A DNA stretch of 64,000 nt, from assembly GCA_963082975.1 (NCBI GenBank), contig OY720344.1, positions 372,001 through 436,000 on the forward strand, written 5' to 3'. The notes below the pieces were generated by a model. The model was not told the origin of the DNA. It did not search any database and worked only from the letters and a program-made list of their open reading frames with translations. Below, piece after piece: positions 22,632-33,528 of the stretch. The position numbers and the translations under genes were made by a program. The first letter of the stretch is position 1, and the number at the start of each line of letters is the position of its first letter. Source of the DNA: Labia minor. Taxonomy: Eukaryota; Arthropoda; Insecta; Dermaptera; Spongiphoridae.

Positions 22632-23075
22632 CGAGGACAGGTCAATAAGTCAATTTTAAATTTCCCGTCTCTTAAATAAATTGGCTACACTCTTCCTGAC
22701 AAAAGGCAACTATCAACTGACTTCAATCGAAATTTTAACTAGCTGGGCCTTTTAGTTTTTGTTTGATATCCATTAATAGCAGAATACCTCGTGATTGGAG
22801 AAGTAAATGGAAAAAAGTGAATTTCCATGAAAATTCATGAATTGGAATACGAATTACACCGTCATCCAACCTATTGTCCGGATTTAGCTCCGAGTGACTA
22901 TTTCTTGTTTCGAAACCTGAACTCGGTGGAAAGAGTTTGCACTTTAACGATGAAATCATCTCAAAAACAAATATCTATTTTGATGTCATCGACAAATTTT
23001 ATTTTTGGAAGGGTGTAAAAAAATTCGAGAAACGTTGTACTAAATATTATAGAGCTCAAAGGAGACTATATATGT
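22632..23075 (+). mobile_element. Decayed mariner, deleted N-terminus
   Basis: Starts at a TA with CGAGGACAGGTCAATAAGT, the same end as 11,718. The plus strand reads YCPDLAPSDYFLF, the last catalytic aspartate block, then IKKFEKRC-like sequence. The right inverted end is lost in AT-rich sequence near 23,090. Confidence 0.65.
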
Positions 23076-23149
23076 ATTATATATATATATACTCGAAAAA
23101 TTATTTATATTTCACAGATTCATCACATCATATGTAGAATTTAGAAATA

Positions 23150-24056
23150 AAGGGTGTTTTTTAATCGAGGTATAGAACTTTAAGTTGGCATTACTGTTCA
23201 AGGTGACGACCGATTTAACAGCTGCCAAGTGATTTATTCTCAGTTTGGTTTGGCAATTCATCATGAATAGACTCACGCCTGAACAACGCTTGCAAATAGT
23301 GCAATTTTATTTCGAAAATAATGGTTCTGTGCGGAATACTTATCGTGCACAACGTCCATTTAATCGTCGACAAAATCGTCCATCAGAGCATTTGATTCGA
23401 TTAACCATGGAACGTTTTTGCACCACGTTTACTCTTATTGATAACTCGCATCCCCAGAGACGCCGTACGGTGCGTACAGAAGAAGCTATTGCTACTGTAG
23501 AGCGTAGCATTGAGGAAGACCCGAATAGTCAATGGTGATCGGTATAGAGCCATGATTATTAACTTTTTCATACCTGAATTGAACAACTATGATGTCCAGG
23601 AGCCGTGGTTCCAACAAGACGGCGAAAAACATGTCACACAGCTCGTGCCACAATCGATTTATTGAAAAACACGTTTGGTGACCGCCTAATTTCACGTTTT
23701 GGCCCTGTGAATTGGCCTCCAAGATCTTGTGATTTAACACCGCTAGACTAATTTCTGTGGGGTTCTGTAAAGTCATTGGTCTATGCCGATAAGCCACAAA
23801 CACTTGACCATTTGGAAGACAACATTCGCCGTGTTATTGCCGATATACGGCCACAAATGTTGGAAAAATTTATCGAAAGTTGGACGTCCAGATAGGACTA
23901 CATCCGAGCCAGCCGTGGCGGTCCTATGCCAGAAATCATATATAAAATGTAATGCCACAAGATTATCTTTCTTATAAATAAAATTCATGTCAATCGAATA
24001 ATCCATCGTTGTTTTATTGCAATTTAAAGTTCTATACCTCTAAAAGAAACACCCTT
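23150..24056 (+). mobile_element. Internally deleted Tc1/mariner-superfamily element
   Basis: Flanked by TA on both sides. The ends AAGGGTGTTT and AAACACCCTT are inverted, and similarity extends through GAGGTATAGAACTTTAA. This is a complete but shortened copy (907 bp; autonomous members are usually 1.2-1.4 kb). Confidence 0.8.
23263..23980 (+). pseudogene. Transposase relic of the 23.15-kb element
   Basis: The ATG at 23,263 opens MNRLTPEQRLQIVQFYFE, a helix-turn-helix N-terminus, and runs to SIEEDPN at about residue 90. A deletion then removes the middle, including the first catalytic aspartate region. The sequence resumes with GDRYRAMIINFF, VQEPWFQQDGE-like sequence, and CDLTPLD at the last catalytic position, with several stops and frameshifts. 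It cannot make transposase. Confidence 0.65.
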
Positions 24057-24059
24057 TAT

Positions 24060-24935
24060 TTAATTATTGCTATTCAATATAATATTATCCATATGATTAT
24101 TTATTATAAATTTCTTTTATTTTTATACTTGGTGCTTCTAATATCGGAAGCTCAATCGATTTCGATATTCCTAAATACTATTTAATTGAAACTTAACAAT
24201 AAATATTTTTGTAATTATTTCTTTTTTCGTCAAATTTTTTTACTAATTTTCTAACTTTCATTAATTTTCTTTACAGGGTGGATTCAAGCTCAGATGGGCT
24301 AAATTCTAATCCTCATTTTAATATTTTAATTTGTTTTTTATGAAAAATAATTGTTATACAAATCAATTAAAACAAAAAATGTATTGCCAATTTTTTCTCA
24401 TGATTGTATTTATTTATATTAATGTATATTTTTTATGATTTCAATCCAATACGTCCAATTTTGGATTACTTCATTTAACAATAGAGGTCGTTTATCGTAA
24501 AGATGCGAATATTGCATATAATACTACATATAGTATGTATGTATAGTTTAGATAAATTGAATTGAGTGGAGTGGAATGGATGTTCCTAATGTGAGTTTCG
24601 TTTAAACACAGGAAATAGTACAAGATTCTCATTTAAAACCATTCCATTTTATTGATTGAGGAACAGGAAATTAAGAATTGTAAGATCTATAGATAGAAAA
24701 TAAACTACATTCTACAATATATTACGTATGTCCCTGATAGATCTCATATAATATAAACATACTACCCATGTTGGATGTATATTCTTACAAGTTTAATTAT
24801 TTATTATATATTATTTAAGAATTTTTATAAATGAAAAAAATAAATTTATAAGATACTAAGTTGATAAAGAGATGAAGGGTTTGGGGCCGAAGGAATCATT
24901 GTCATTTGTGTCGTGTTCCATATATAAATTTAAAT
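24060..24935. other. Non-coding stretch
   Basis: AT-rich. An acceptor-like TTTTCTTTACAG at 24,265-24,276 is followed by a short open frame, GGFKLRWAKF then stop. No supporting upstream exon is recognised. Confidence 0.4.
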
Positions 24936-25084
24936 TAAGATAAGCGGGAGTGTCCTCCCCTAGACTTTCCCGCATATAAATAGGTATAAAGAGTTGTGAA
25001 TGCATATTTAGAATGTGTAAACTTGGTATTGATAAAGAGCCAGTTCGTATTAGTTTATTGGTGTCAAATTTGATATTTGGTAAC

Positions 25085-25129
<45 letters not shown>

Positions 25130-25149
25130 AAAGTGCTACTTCCGGTTAA

Positions 25150-25678
25150 CTGATATTTTAAATGTAAAAAAAAAACAGATATGGATATAATATAAATATT
25201 TTTAATTTTATTTTATTTATAATATATAAGGGCTGGCTGTGACGTCATGAAGTGCTGGGTGACGTCATATAATTTTAAATTAAGAAAAAACTAATGAAGA
25301 TGATTTTTCTCGAGGATAAAACCAATACAAAGTGCATAACACGTGGAGATATGTCCTCACGTGAAATTTGATATGAAAATAACCCTTCACTTCCTCTCTT
25401 CGATCGGCAATACGAGCACTTCCGGTTTCCGGATTTGCACCAAAAGTTGATCAATTCATCATACTGATGGATTAAGTAAATATACCAAATTTCATCAAAA
25501 TTCGTTGAGCCGTTCAAGCTGTACACATCTATACGGGCGGACGGACGGACAGACATCATGCTAAAAATACTTTTTTCTGTTAAGAAAATGCATGATTCGT
25601 GGAGATATGTACCTAAAAATATCCACAGGTGAAATTTGGCGTGAAAACAATACCTCCCTTACTATCGTCGGTCGGTAA
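25150..25678 (+). repeat. R2 repeat, copy C (diverged)
   Basis: Shares the TGACGTCAT pair, the CGAGGATAAAACCAATACAA segment and the CGTCGGTCGGTAAAAA end with copies A and B, with many substitutions. The first ~90 bp are missing; an (AT)n tract (25,088-25,125) precedes it. Confidence 0.7.
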
Positions 25679-25679
25679 A

Positions 25680-26130
25680 AAGGAAACGCTACTTGTATAG
25701 GTAAAATGTCACTTCCGGTAGTCAGATCATGATGAAATTTGGTATCTGAATTTTTTTCATATTTTTAAATCTATATACAAAATAGGAAGCAAATATCTCG
25801 AAGCAAACTGGTACTTTACTTGAAAGGTAAGCGCAACCAGTGTAGGTAAAGTACCACTTCCGGTTAACCGATTTTGAACAAATTTTGAGAGAAATCTACA
25901 AACTGTGAATAATATCGGTGTACCAAATTTCGAAGTCCTAGCTTGATTAGTTTTTGAGTAAATTTGCTTACAGACATTACATACATACATACACACACAC
26001 AGACATAATTCGAAAATGGTATTTTCCGACTCAGGGAGGTCTAAAACGTCAAGATCTATCGAAATCTCGAAGACGAAATTTTTGACGATTCCAATACTTC
26101 CCTTATACGAAGTATGCGGGAAAGTAAAAA
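25680..26130 (+). repeat. R10 repeat
   Basis: Repetitive-type sequence with the phrase 'atgatgaaatttggtat', two CACTTCCGGTTA/CACTTCCGGTAG phrases, a CA run near 25,990 and a closing hairpin-like segment ACTTCCC...GGGAAAGT before TAAAAA (26,098-26,130). The end ACTTTCCCGCAT also occurs at 24,964-24,975. Layout resembles R1 and R2. Confidence 0.5.
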
Positions 26131-26149
26131 AACTAATTAAGATGTATTT

Positions 26150-26300
26150 TTCCTGAGATGTGATCAATAAAACTCAATTTTTCTTTATAAATACTATATA
26201 TATCTAGTGTGAATTTCAAAAAAATCGTTAGAGCGGTTTTTGAGAACCCATGGCTATATATACAAACAATTTTAGCTAGCATAATAAGATAAGATATAAA
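26150..26300 (+). repeat. R9 repeat, second copy
   Basis: Matches 1,610-1,755 closely, including the segment CGTTAGAGCGGTTTTTGAGA and GCTAGCATAATAAGATAAG. Confidence 0.7.
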
Positions 26301-26344
26301 GGTCTAGATGCGAAGATCGGCGAATTTTTTGTAATTTTTTTTTT

Positions 26345-26985
26345 TTTTATTAGATACTAGCTGCTCAGAGCTCCTTCGTCGCTCTTCACATCTAAACGGG
26401 GGCTCCGCCCCCTGTACCCCCCCCCCGAGTGTCCCTATTCTGAGCTATAACCATCTAACTCCTAACCTGTCCCATCTCTCTCACGTTCCTTCCTACATTG
26501 TCCACCCTGTTCCCAATTGGTCTTCCACACAGACGTTTTCCAATCGAACTCTCCACCAATATATTTTTCCTCTCCCATTCTAGCCATGTGCCCTGCCGAT
26601 CCCAGCCTTCTCTATTTTATGACCTATATCTAGAGATGCATAGAGGTCATGCAATTCCTTGTTATACAGTCTCCGCCATTCCCCGGTGTCCTCATCTTTC
26701 TTTGGTCCATAAATGCTGGGAAGAATCCTATTCTCAAATACTCTGAATCTATTCTCATCTCCCAGGGTTATAGACCATGCCTCCCACCCATATAATACAA
26801 TTAATAATTTAATAATTTTGATCCCCTTTGATAATAATTTCCAGATTGCTACCTCGATTTAAATTCTTTGCAAATATTATTCTCTCTGATACTAATTATT
26901 TTGTCTTATCACTATTAATTTCAAACCCCATCAATTTTCCTGCCTCGAGTAATTTTTTTATGCTACTTTAAATGTTATTAATTTA
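26345..26985 (-). mobile_element. LINE 3' end, internally deleted
   Basis: Minus-strand copy of the main LINE family. The GC-rich 3' hairpins (second one intact, first mutated) are followed directly by coding sequence, skipping about 250 bp present in the 27.5-kb copy. Encodes the post-RT segment with GHMARMGEE-like sequence, heavily mutated. Confidence 0.65.
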
Positions 26986-26989
26986 TTTA

Positions 26990-27290
26990 AAAAAAAATCA
27001 GAGTAAACAAAATAAAAATAAAATATAAAATTAGCATAACACTAAACTACTATAAAAATAATATTAAAAAATATATTATATATTAAAATCTTACGTGAAA
27101 ATCCAATTATGAGATCAAATTTTCTTAATTAAAATAATTTACTCACATAATCTTAAAAATTAATAGTATTAAATTATAGCCGTAATGTGAATGTTTTCAA
27201 AGTTTAAAAGGCCAATAAGATCAATTGAGATATTGTAAATATCAATAGATATATAAAAAGATTTTTATCTGCACATTGCTCAGAATTTAA
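26990..27290. other. AT-rich stretch, nothing recognised
   Basis: No ORF or repeat border; ends with a short R8-like 'tctgcacattgctcagaatt' segment shared with 58,680. Confidence 0.5.
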
Positions 27291-27365
27291 ATTACTGCCA
27301 AATTATCTCCACCAGCGCCTCTATGATCTAGTATGGTAACTAAACTATTTTTCATTAATTATTCT
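27291..27365 (-). repeat. R5 SINE-like fragment
   Basis: Shares CACCAGCGCCTCTATGATCT and the following 25 bp with 45,613-45,655 and, inverted, 61,220-61,255. Confidence 0.6.
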
Positions 27366-27544
27366 TTATAATTTTTTTAAAATTTTTTCTAATTCAAAAA
27401 TCGAAAATCGGGCTTCGAGGTCTGGTGGCCAGCCCCTTTGTGCTTCCGTGTAAAAAATTCCAGGTCCCTGCGTGCGATAGATTTGGCTGGAGTCTCGGTC
27501 AGACAGACAGACAGACAGACTTACAGACACATTACACTTGCTTT

Positions 27545-28270
27545 TATTATAATAGACTAGCTTCTCAGAGCGCCTTCGGCGCTCTTCACACCTAGACGGG
27601 GGCTCCGCCCCCTGTACCCCCGAGTGGTACATAGTATTTGGTTGAAAGTAGTAAAAGGTTTTCATCCATTTTGTTTCAATCAATATATTTCATAAAACAT
27701 TCATTTCTTTTTGTGTTCTTATTTAAAATATATTTTTATTTAATCAGTAAATTAATTATATATTTTATTATTGTATATGGTATATATATATGTATGTGGC
27801 TCAAAGATACTCGAAAGTTCTTGGCCGCAACAACCACATTTCTCCAAGTGTCCCTATCCTGAGCCCTTGTCCCATCTCTCTTACGTCCCTTCCTACGCGT
27901 CATTGGTTTTCCAAGCGGACGTTTTCCAATCGGTCTCCCCACCAATATCTTTTTCCTCTCCCATTCTAGCCACGTGCCCTGCCTATCGCAGCTTTTTCCC
28001 TTTTATAATCCTAACTATTTCTGAAGATGCAGAGAGGCCATGCAATTTCTTGTTATGCAGTCTCCCCCATTCCCCGGTGACCTCATCTTTCTTTGGCCAA
28101 TAAATGCAGGGAATAATCCTATCCTACAGGCAAAATAATTTTTTTATATATTCCCTTTGATATAATTTTGATGAGATAAACCTCTTTATTGCAAGATAAC
28201 AGGCGTTTCCCGATTGCAACCCCAATTTAAATTCTTCTCAAATATTATTATCCTTTGTGATTACATTCAA
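27545..28270 (-). mobile_element. LINE 3' end, near-identical to the 60-kb copy
   Basis: Minus-strand non-LTR fragment, 5'-truncated near 28,270. It carries the C-terminal coding region (KGKKLR-stop-AGHVARMGEE) and the 3' UTR with two GC hairpins (27,568-27,584 and 27,598-27,612). Nearly identical to 60,315-61,015 over about 700 bp, including the same TAG stop. A CAGA microsatellite lies downstream at 27,503-27,522. Confidence 0.75.
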
Positions 28271-28734
28271 TTGGTGACGAGGATAAATGTGATATTAAAC
28301 ATTCAATCTGTCGAAGGTATTCAGGTGGTAGAGTCTCAACAATGTGAAGTAGTGGGGCATGTCTTCCAGCTCTATTATAAAAAAATTTTTAAAAGTATAA
28401 AGTACAAAGTATAAATAAAAATATCTCCAAAAAATCAAAAAGCCTAATGAAGTAAATATTCTAAAAATATATATAAAAATATACTTTTACGAATAAATTG
28501 ATTGAAATATAAATTGTAAGTATGCATAAGGAATTCATTATATTATGCGATTAAAAGAAAGTAGAATTTCCTTTCATCAGCAAGTATATACAAAATTGAT
28601 AAAATTAATTTATTTGATTAGTTGATAGCTCAAAAAATAAATCATAAATATATTTTTAAGTATATTTACTTTATCACAATATTCAATAGAAAAAAAATTA
28701 GTTATTAAAATCAATCATTCACGCCCATACGCAG

Positions 28735-29165
28735 GGCCGTCTTAAGGAATTCGGCGCCCATGGGCTACTAAAAATAATGCGCCCTTCTTCCTAAGAAAAT
28801 ACACAGAATGGCAAATGGGAGTTCAGTTTTTAGTCTAATCCTTAGAACTTGATCGGAACTATTATATGATTGGTGGTCTTATATTAACTCCAGTACAGCT
28901 CCGACTGGCTCCGACAGTTCAAATGCGACTGAAACAAAAGTACGATCGGTAGGGTGTCGGGACTCCTATTTCGAGTTGCCCTTCTCTATCTATCGTTTTT
29001 CAGCACATTTGGAAGAAATAAAAATCAGTTTAATATTTTAAGAAGTGTTTTAATTTAAAAATAAGTAAAAACTAATAAAATGAAAAATAAATTTTTACTA
29101 TATCGCAAATAAAAAATTGCCGCCTCAAAAGGCTTGCGCCCTGGGGGTATAGCCCATTTAGCCCT
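28735..29165. mobile_element. Candidate hAT-type MITE
   Basis: Starts CAGGGCCGTCTTAAGG, a hAT-like terminus, with GGCGCCCATGGGCTA inside. The right side contains GCTTGCGCCCTGGGGG and GGGCTA inverted. No exact 8-bp duplication was confirmed. It abuts the SWIM relic. Confidence 0.4.
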
Positions 29166-29791
29166 ATGGTACGCATGCTCTGATAAAGATGACTTTAGAT
29201 GTTTCGAATACAGTTTTTCCTTGATCAACTTCTTAACATCCTCATCTAACTTCAAATCATCTTTTTTGATCTTGAAACAGCTATGCTCACTTAAAGGCAT
29301 TGTATTATATTGCTCTAAACAAGAATCCCGTGGCGCACTCCAAAGACATTTTCTGTCTGTTGATGATATGATTTTTCATTTGGTTAAATCATTACTGAAA
29401 TGATGAAAATATAAATAATTAAACTTTATCAAAATAATAATTAAATTTTATCGAAAATTTTTCAGAATGTAAATTACATAATTTACCGTGTACAAAATAA
29501 TAGAACCGCAGCACTATATTTACACTGCTCACTTTGCCCAGCTGTACAACTACATATCGATGAAATAACTTTTCCAGTTTTGGCAATTACCGTATTTATC
29601 TCATGCGGATCTTCTCGATTTTTCGAAGATTCTATACAGTAAGACAACAACTTATATTGTTCATTATTTTCACTTAATATTCCTGTATAAACTAAGTGGT
29701 TAGAATTGACAATTTGTTCGTTTTCGATAAAGTTTCGGCTCTTGGGTGTAGAACCCAAATGATTCAAAATCTCACTCACTGATAAAAACAT
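29166..29791 (-). pseudogene. SWIM-domain protein relic with intron
   Basis: The ATG at 29,791 opens MFLSVSEILNHLGSTPKSR. About residues 78-95 read ICSCTAGQSEQCKYSAAVLL, a SWIM zinc-binding motif (CxC...CxH) with the final histidine changed to tyrosine. A donor at CACG|GTAAAT near 29,487 and an acceptor TTCAG near 29,370 join, in frame, to a second exon with SSTDRKCLWSAPR, EQYNTMPLSEHSC and a lysine-rich helix. An in-frame TGA early in exon 2 and truncation by the adjoining MITE-like sequence make it a pseudogene. I recall related multicopy genes in insects in which SWIM is followed by a YqaJ-like nuclease; that part is not here. Confidence 0.5.
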
Positions 29792-30904
29792 TCTTATTAT
29801 AATTTTTAAAAAAATTTTGACTAATTTTGATAATAAGAAATGTTAAAAGTATACGTAGACAAATGGATTTGTTTACACGCAATCTATACAGTGATCAAGT
29901 GATCTAACACCTGACCTTCTTTGACTAGTTTCAACTTTGATCACCAGTTGGCGTGACCGCAACTCCCAGTTACCAATAATATCAATACACCTATCCCCCG
30001 ATTTACACGGTAGATACGTTCCTGAGAAAAACGTGTAAATCGAAAATTAAAAATTTTCAAGTCAAAACCGTGTAAATCGAAAAGCTTGCGGAAAATGCAT
30101 AATTTTGCTATTTAACAGTTGTGATTTTTTTCAATATTTTTAGGTGTACACAGAAATAAAAAAGTCGAATTGGCAGTCGTGGGACAGGCCGACAGAAGTG
30201 AAAACTTGTGCCTAAGAAATTTGAAAGCAGACGGAATGCGCACCACTTCACGAGAAAAATGAAATTTATATACGTATATATATATATATAAAATTCATAA
30301 TTATTTTTTTCAGCAAACTGATTATTATTACAAAAATATTAAAAATACGATGTGTATGAATATATATATATATGTCTGTCTGTCTGTCTGTCTGTGTGTG
30401 TGTGTCTGTCAAATACTCAAAAACTACCCGTCCGATTGCGATGAAACTTTCAGGGATTGTTGTGGGCGTCCCAGGGAAGGTTTTAGTGTAGTTAAATCCA
30501 AAATTAATTTATCCAAAATTAATTTAAATAGTAATATTTTGGTAAAAGTCTATTTATGGTTACCATGGTTACATTGAAAAATTTACAATAAATAAATAAA
30601 AATAATTGGAAATCTTTTCAAATTATTATTTTGATAAATTTTATTAATATTTTTAATTTTTTTTAAACTGCCAAAAATAACATACCCATAATAATAGTTG
30701 TAATAAAAATAAAAATATAAATCACAATGTAAGTAAAATATTGAATCGTGTTATTTATATTGTTTCAATTATTGTTTGAATATTTATTAAATTTATATAT
30801 AGATTAATTTACATGTTTAAATGTATATTTAATAAATTTATTTATTGATTCTTAATATTAATAATTCCAATTACTTTCTTGAAAATTTTTTTTATTTAAA
30901 AGCA

Positions 30905-31435
30905 TATTCAGCATATCTCGCAAATTTGAATTGGATTAAATAACATATTAAATTAATTCAATTATAAATTAAAATTAATAAATAATATTTATTAAACCAG
31001 CGAAAGTTTGGCTCTCTTTTGATGGCACCACGTCACGTGTTGGCGCGTGAGATTTCCAGTGTTAAAAAATTAATTCTGGTACTTTCAGCAATTCAATTTT
31101 CGATGTTGAGATTTTGATGTTTTTGATGTTATAAATAATATTTATTAAATTATAATTTAATTAATTTAATTTAATTTAAATTAATAAATATTATTTAATC
31201 AAATTCAAATTTGCGAGATAGTCGAGTGGATAGTGGAGTGTTTGGCTCTTTGTTGATGGCACCACGTCACGTGTTGGCGCGTGAGATTTCCAGTGTAAAA
31301 AAATTAATTCTGGTACTTTCAGCGATTCTATCAGGCTGAAATTCTATATATAGCAGTTTTATACAATTATTAATCATGTGAAAAATTATCAAACATATAT
31401 CTTTATTTTTACGGTCACACACACACACACACACA
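30905..31435 (-). repeat. Rearranged R1 copies
   Basis: Two partial R1 units in the same orientation, each with GGCACCACGTCACGTGTTGG followed by CGCGTGAGATTT. They are separated by 'gcgagatagtcgagtgg' (31,214-31,230) and followed by a CA run at 31,416-31,437. Confidence 0.65.
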
Positions 31436-31699
31436 CATATTTAAAAATTAATTTATTAAAATATATATTATATAATATATTATATATAGTATATAATTTA
31501 ATATATATATATATATATTCTGAAATTAATTTTAAATTATATAAATATATTAGAAATTAATTTAATATAATTTAACACATAATAATATATTAAAATATTT
31601 TATTTTATATATACATAATTTAGTAATACTGATTATTAATGTAAATATAAATAATAATATTTAATATGGCAAATATGTAAAATTTCGTAAAGAATGTAT

Positions 31700-31857
31700 C
31701 AGAAGTTTAGTGTCTAACATTCTGGCGTATTGCGCATGCGTATATCGGTCGGTCGGTCGGGTCGGTGTCGTTTTGGAATCTCACGCGAAATCTATATTTT
31801 TTCCCCATCCCGCAAAAGTGCTCAACGCCGCTAAAGAAGTTTTCACTTCAAAAATAA
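31700..31857 (+). repeat. R7 repeat, right-end fragment
   Basis: GTGCTCAACGCCGCTAAAGA and the following AGTTTTCACTTC match 991-1,033. A GGTC run lies at 31,748-31,766. Confidence 0.65.
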
Positions 31858-31964
31858 AATGCATTGACAGGTTAAAATATGTAATATATTACGGAAACAC
31901 TGTTTTTTTATTTAATTACAATACATTAAACAGAAGAACAAAAAATAAAACCAAAGGTGTTTTA

Positions 31965-32095
31965 TTATCCTTCATCACTATCAGAAATTACTCTCATTCT
32001 TTTTTTCGGAATCGAAGGTTGGAATTCACTTTCATCACTCGAAGTTATTTGTGCCGATTCGATGTTTGAAGCAGAAATATTTACATTCTGAGAGG
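31965..32095 (-). pseudogene. Acidic C-terminal tail of a transposase
   Basis: The minus strand reads ASNIESAQITSSDESEFQPS, then IPKKRMRVISDSDEG and a stop at 31,965. A serine/acid-rich tail closing near the end of a TA-flanked element fits a pogo/Tigger transposase C-terminus. The catalytic part has been replaced by other repeats. Confidence 0.4.
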
Positions 32096-32877
32096 TAGTA
32101 ATAAAATCAGTTATTAACAATTGCTAGATAAAACTTTAATTTTATGCGAAGAAATACAGACACAGTGTGCATGTGCAGCAAGTCAGCACATAAGCTCGGG
32201 ATTCCCCGTGAGATGTGTACACAGCGCATTTAGTAGAGTGCGATAAAAACAAAAAAAACTTATTTGGAAAACCGTGTAAAAGCGAAAACGTGTAAAACAA
32301 GTACCGTGTAAATCGGGGGATAGGTGTATATTAAATAACATCCTCTGTATTTTTTTTATAAATATTTTTTCTCCAACTTACAATTTGTTTTTAAAAGAAT
32401 TATGCAGAATTCTTCAGAATTATTATTATTATTCAGAAAAATTTTATATTCGGTGATCTCTTATAATTATAATTTATTAATAATTTTGGGCATTTTACCA
32501 TTTAATCGTCATAGAAATCACAAGCAAATTGTTATTAAAAATACATTAATCCAAGAAAATAATTAAAAAATATCACAAAAAATACATTAAATACCATTCC
32601 ATGAACTGATATTAAAAATTATTGAAAAATGATCATTAAAAATATAATAATCATAAATATATAAAGTTAAGTTAAGTTTTAGGAATGTATAATATTATAC
32701 TAGTCACATTATATTAACACGGATAATTGAAGGTTTATTGTATGACATTTTAAAATTTTTTTTTTTTAACATATATTTTTTTACATTGTTATCAATTAAA
32801 AATATTTTTATCCTATTATATATAATATAATTTATCAATATTATTCTATGGTTAGACTAAATAAAAATCAGTTGAGT

Positions 32878-32965
32878 ATGTCGGGTACCCTTCGCCACCT
32901 GCACCCCCGAAGTAATACGAATTACTTATTTGGTTGAATGTCTGTATGTGATTAAACTGTTCCAC
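32878..32965 (-). repeat. LINE 3' UTR scrap
   Basis: GCACCCCCGAAGTAATACG and the ATTTGGTTGAATGTCTGTAT phrase match the 3' tail of the main LINE family. Confidence 0.45.
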
Positions 32966-33528
32966 ATTGATATGTACTATATACTATATATATGTACAGC
33001 AGTTTAAATATGTATATTTGTCTCCATATTGGCTTATGCTCTCACTTTCTATATATATTTAAAAATTGTTTTATTGTTTTAAATAAATAAAATAGTAAAA
33101 TATTTTTTAAAAAAATATATTGAAAAAATCAATACTTCTATGAATATATACATATAATTAATTATTATTATTATTATTGTTTCCGATTGAAAAGTAAAAA
33201 ACAAACAAACTATTTTCTTAAATAATATTATAAATCGAAAAATGATACTCCATAAAAGATGATCTATTTGTTTCTTCAAATTACATTTCATTTATTAATA
33301 ATTTATTAAATAAATCTACCATGGATATTGATCTAATTATTCTACTATTCTTTCTAATCCACTTCTCCATTCCTAGTTCTTTAAATATTTATTTATTTAT
33401 TGATTTATTTGTTGTTGGTGGACATGTTGAAATAGGGTCACAGTTTAACTATATATTTATTAACTGAAGAAATACATATAACCGTTATAACTAAATATTT
33501 TTACAATTATATTCTTTTAGATTTTATT

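Larger units (their letters stand above)
29988..32326 (-). mobile_element. Pogo/Tigger-like element filled with other repeats
   Basis: Ends CACCTATCCCCCGATTTACA at the left and the inverse at the right, each flanked by TA. CGTGTAAATCG/CGTGTAAAAGCG motifs are repeated inside both ends, a pattern I recall from Tigger-type elements. The interior contains R7 and R1 pieces, CTGT/GT repeats (30,375-30,410) and a transposase tail. Superfamily assignment rests on the TA target and end style. Confidence 0.5.

Noticed and set aside
27366..28103. Several ORFs of 66-110 residues on both strands, repeated at 60,469-61,134
   Set aside because: They are shadows of the LINE 3' coding region and 3' UTR; the sense strand has stops and frameshifts, and the same frames occur in both copies because the copies are nearly identical.
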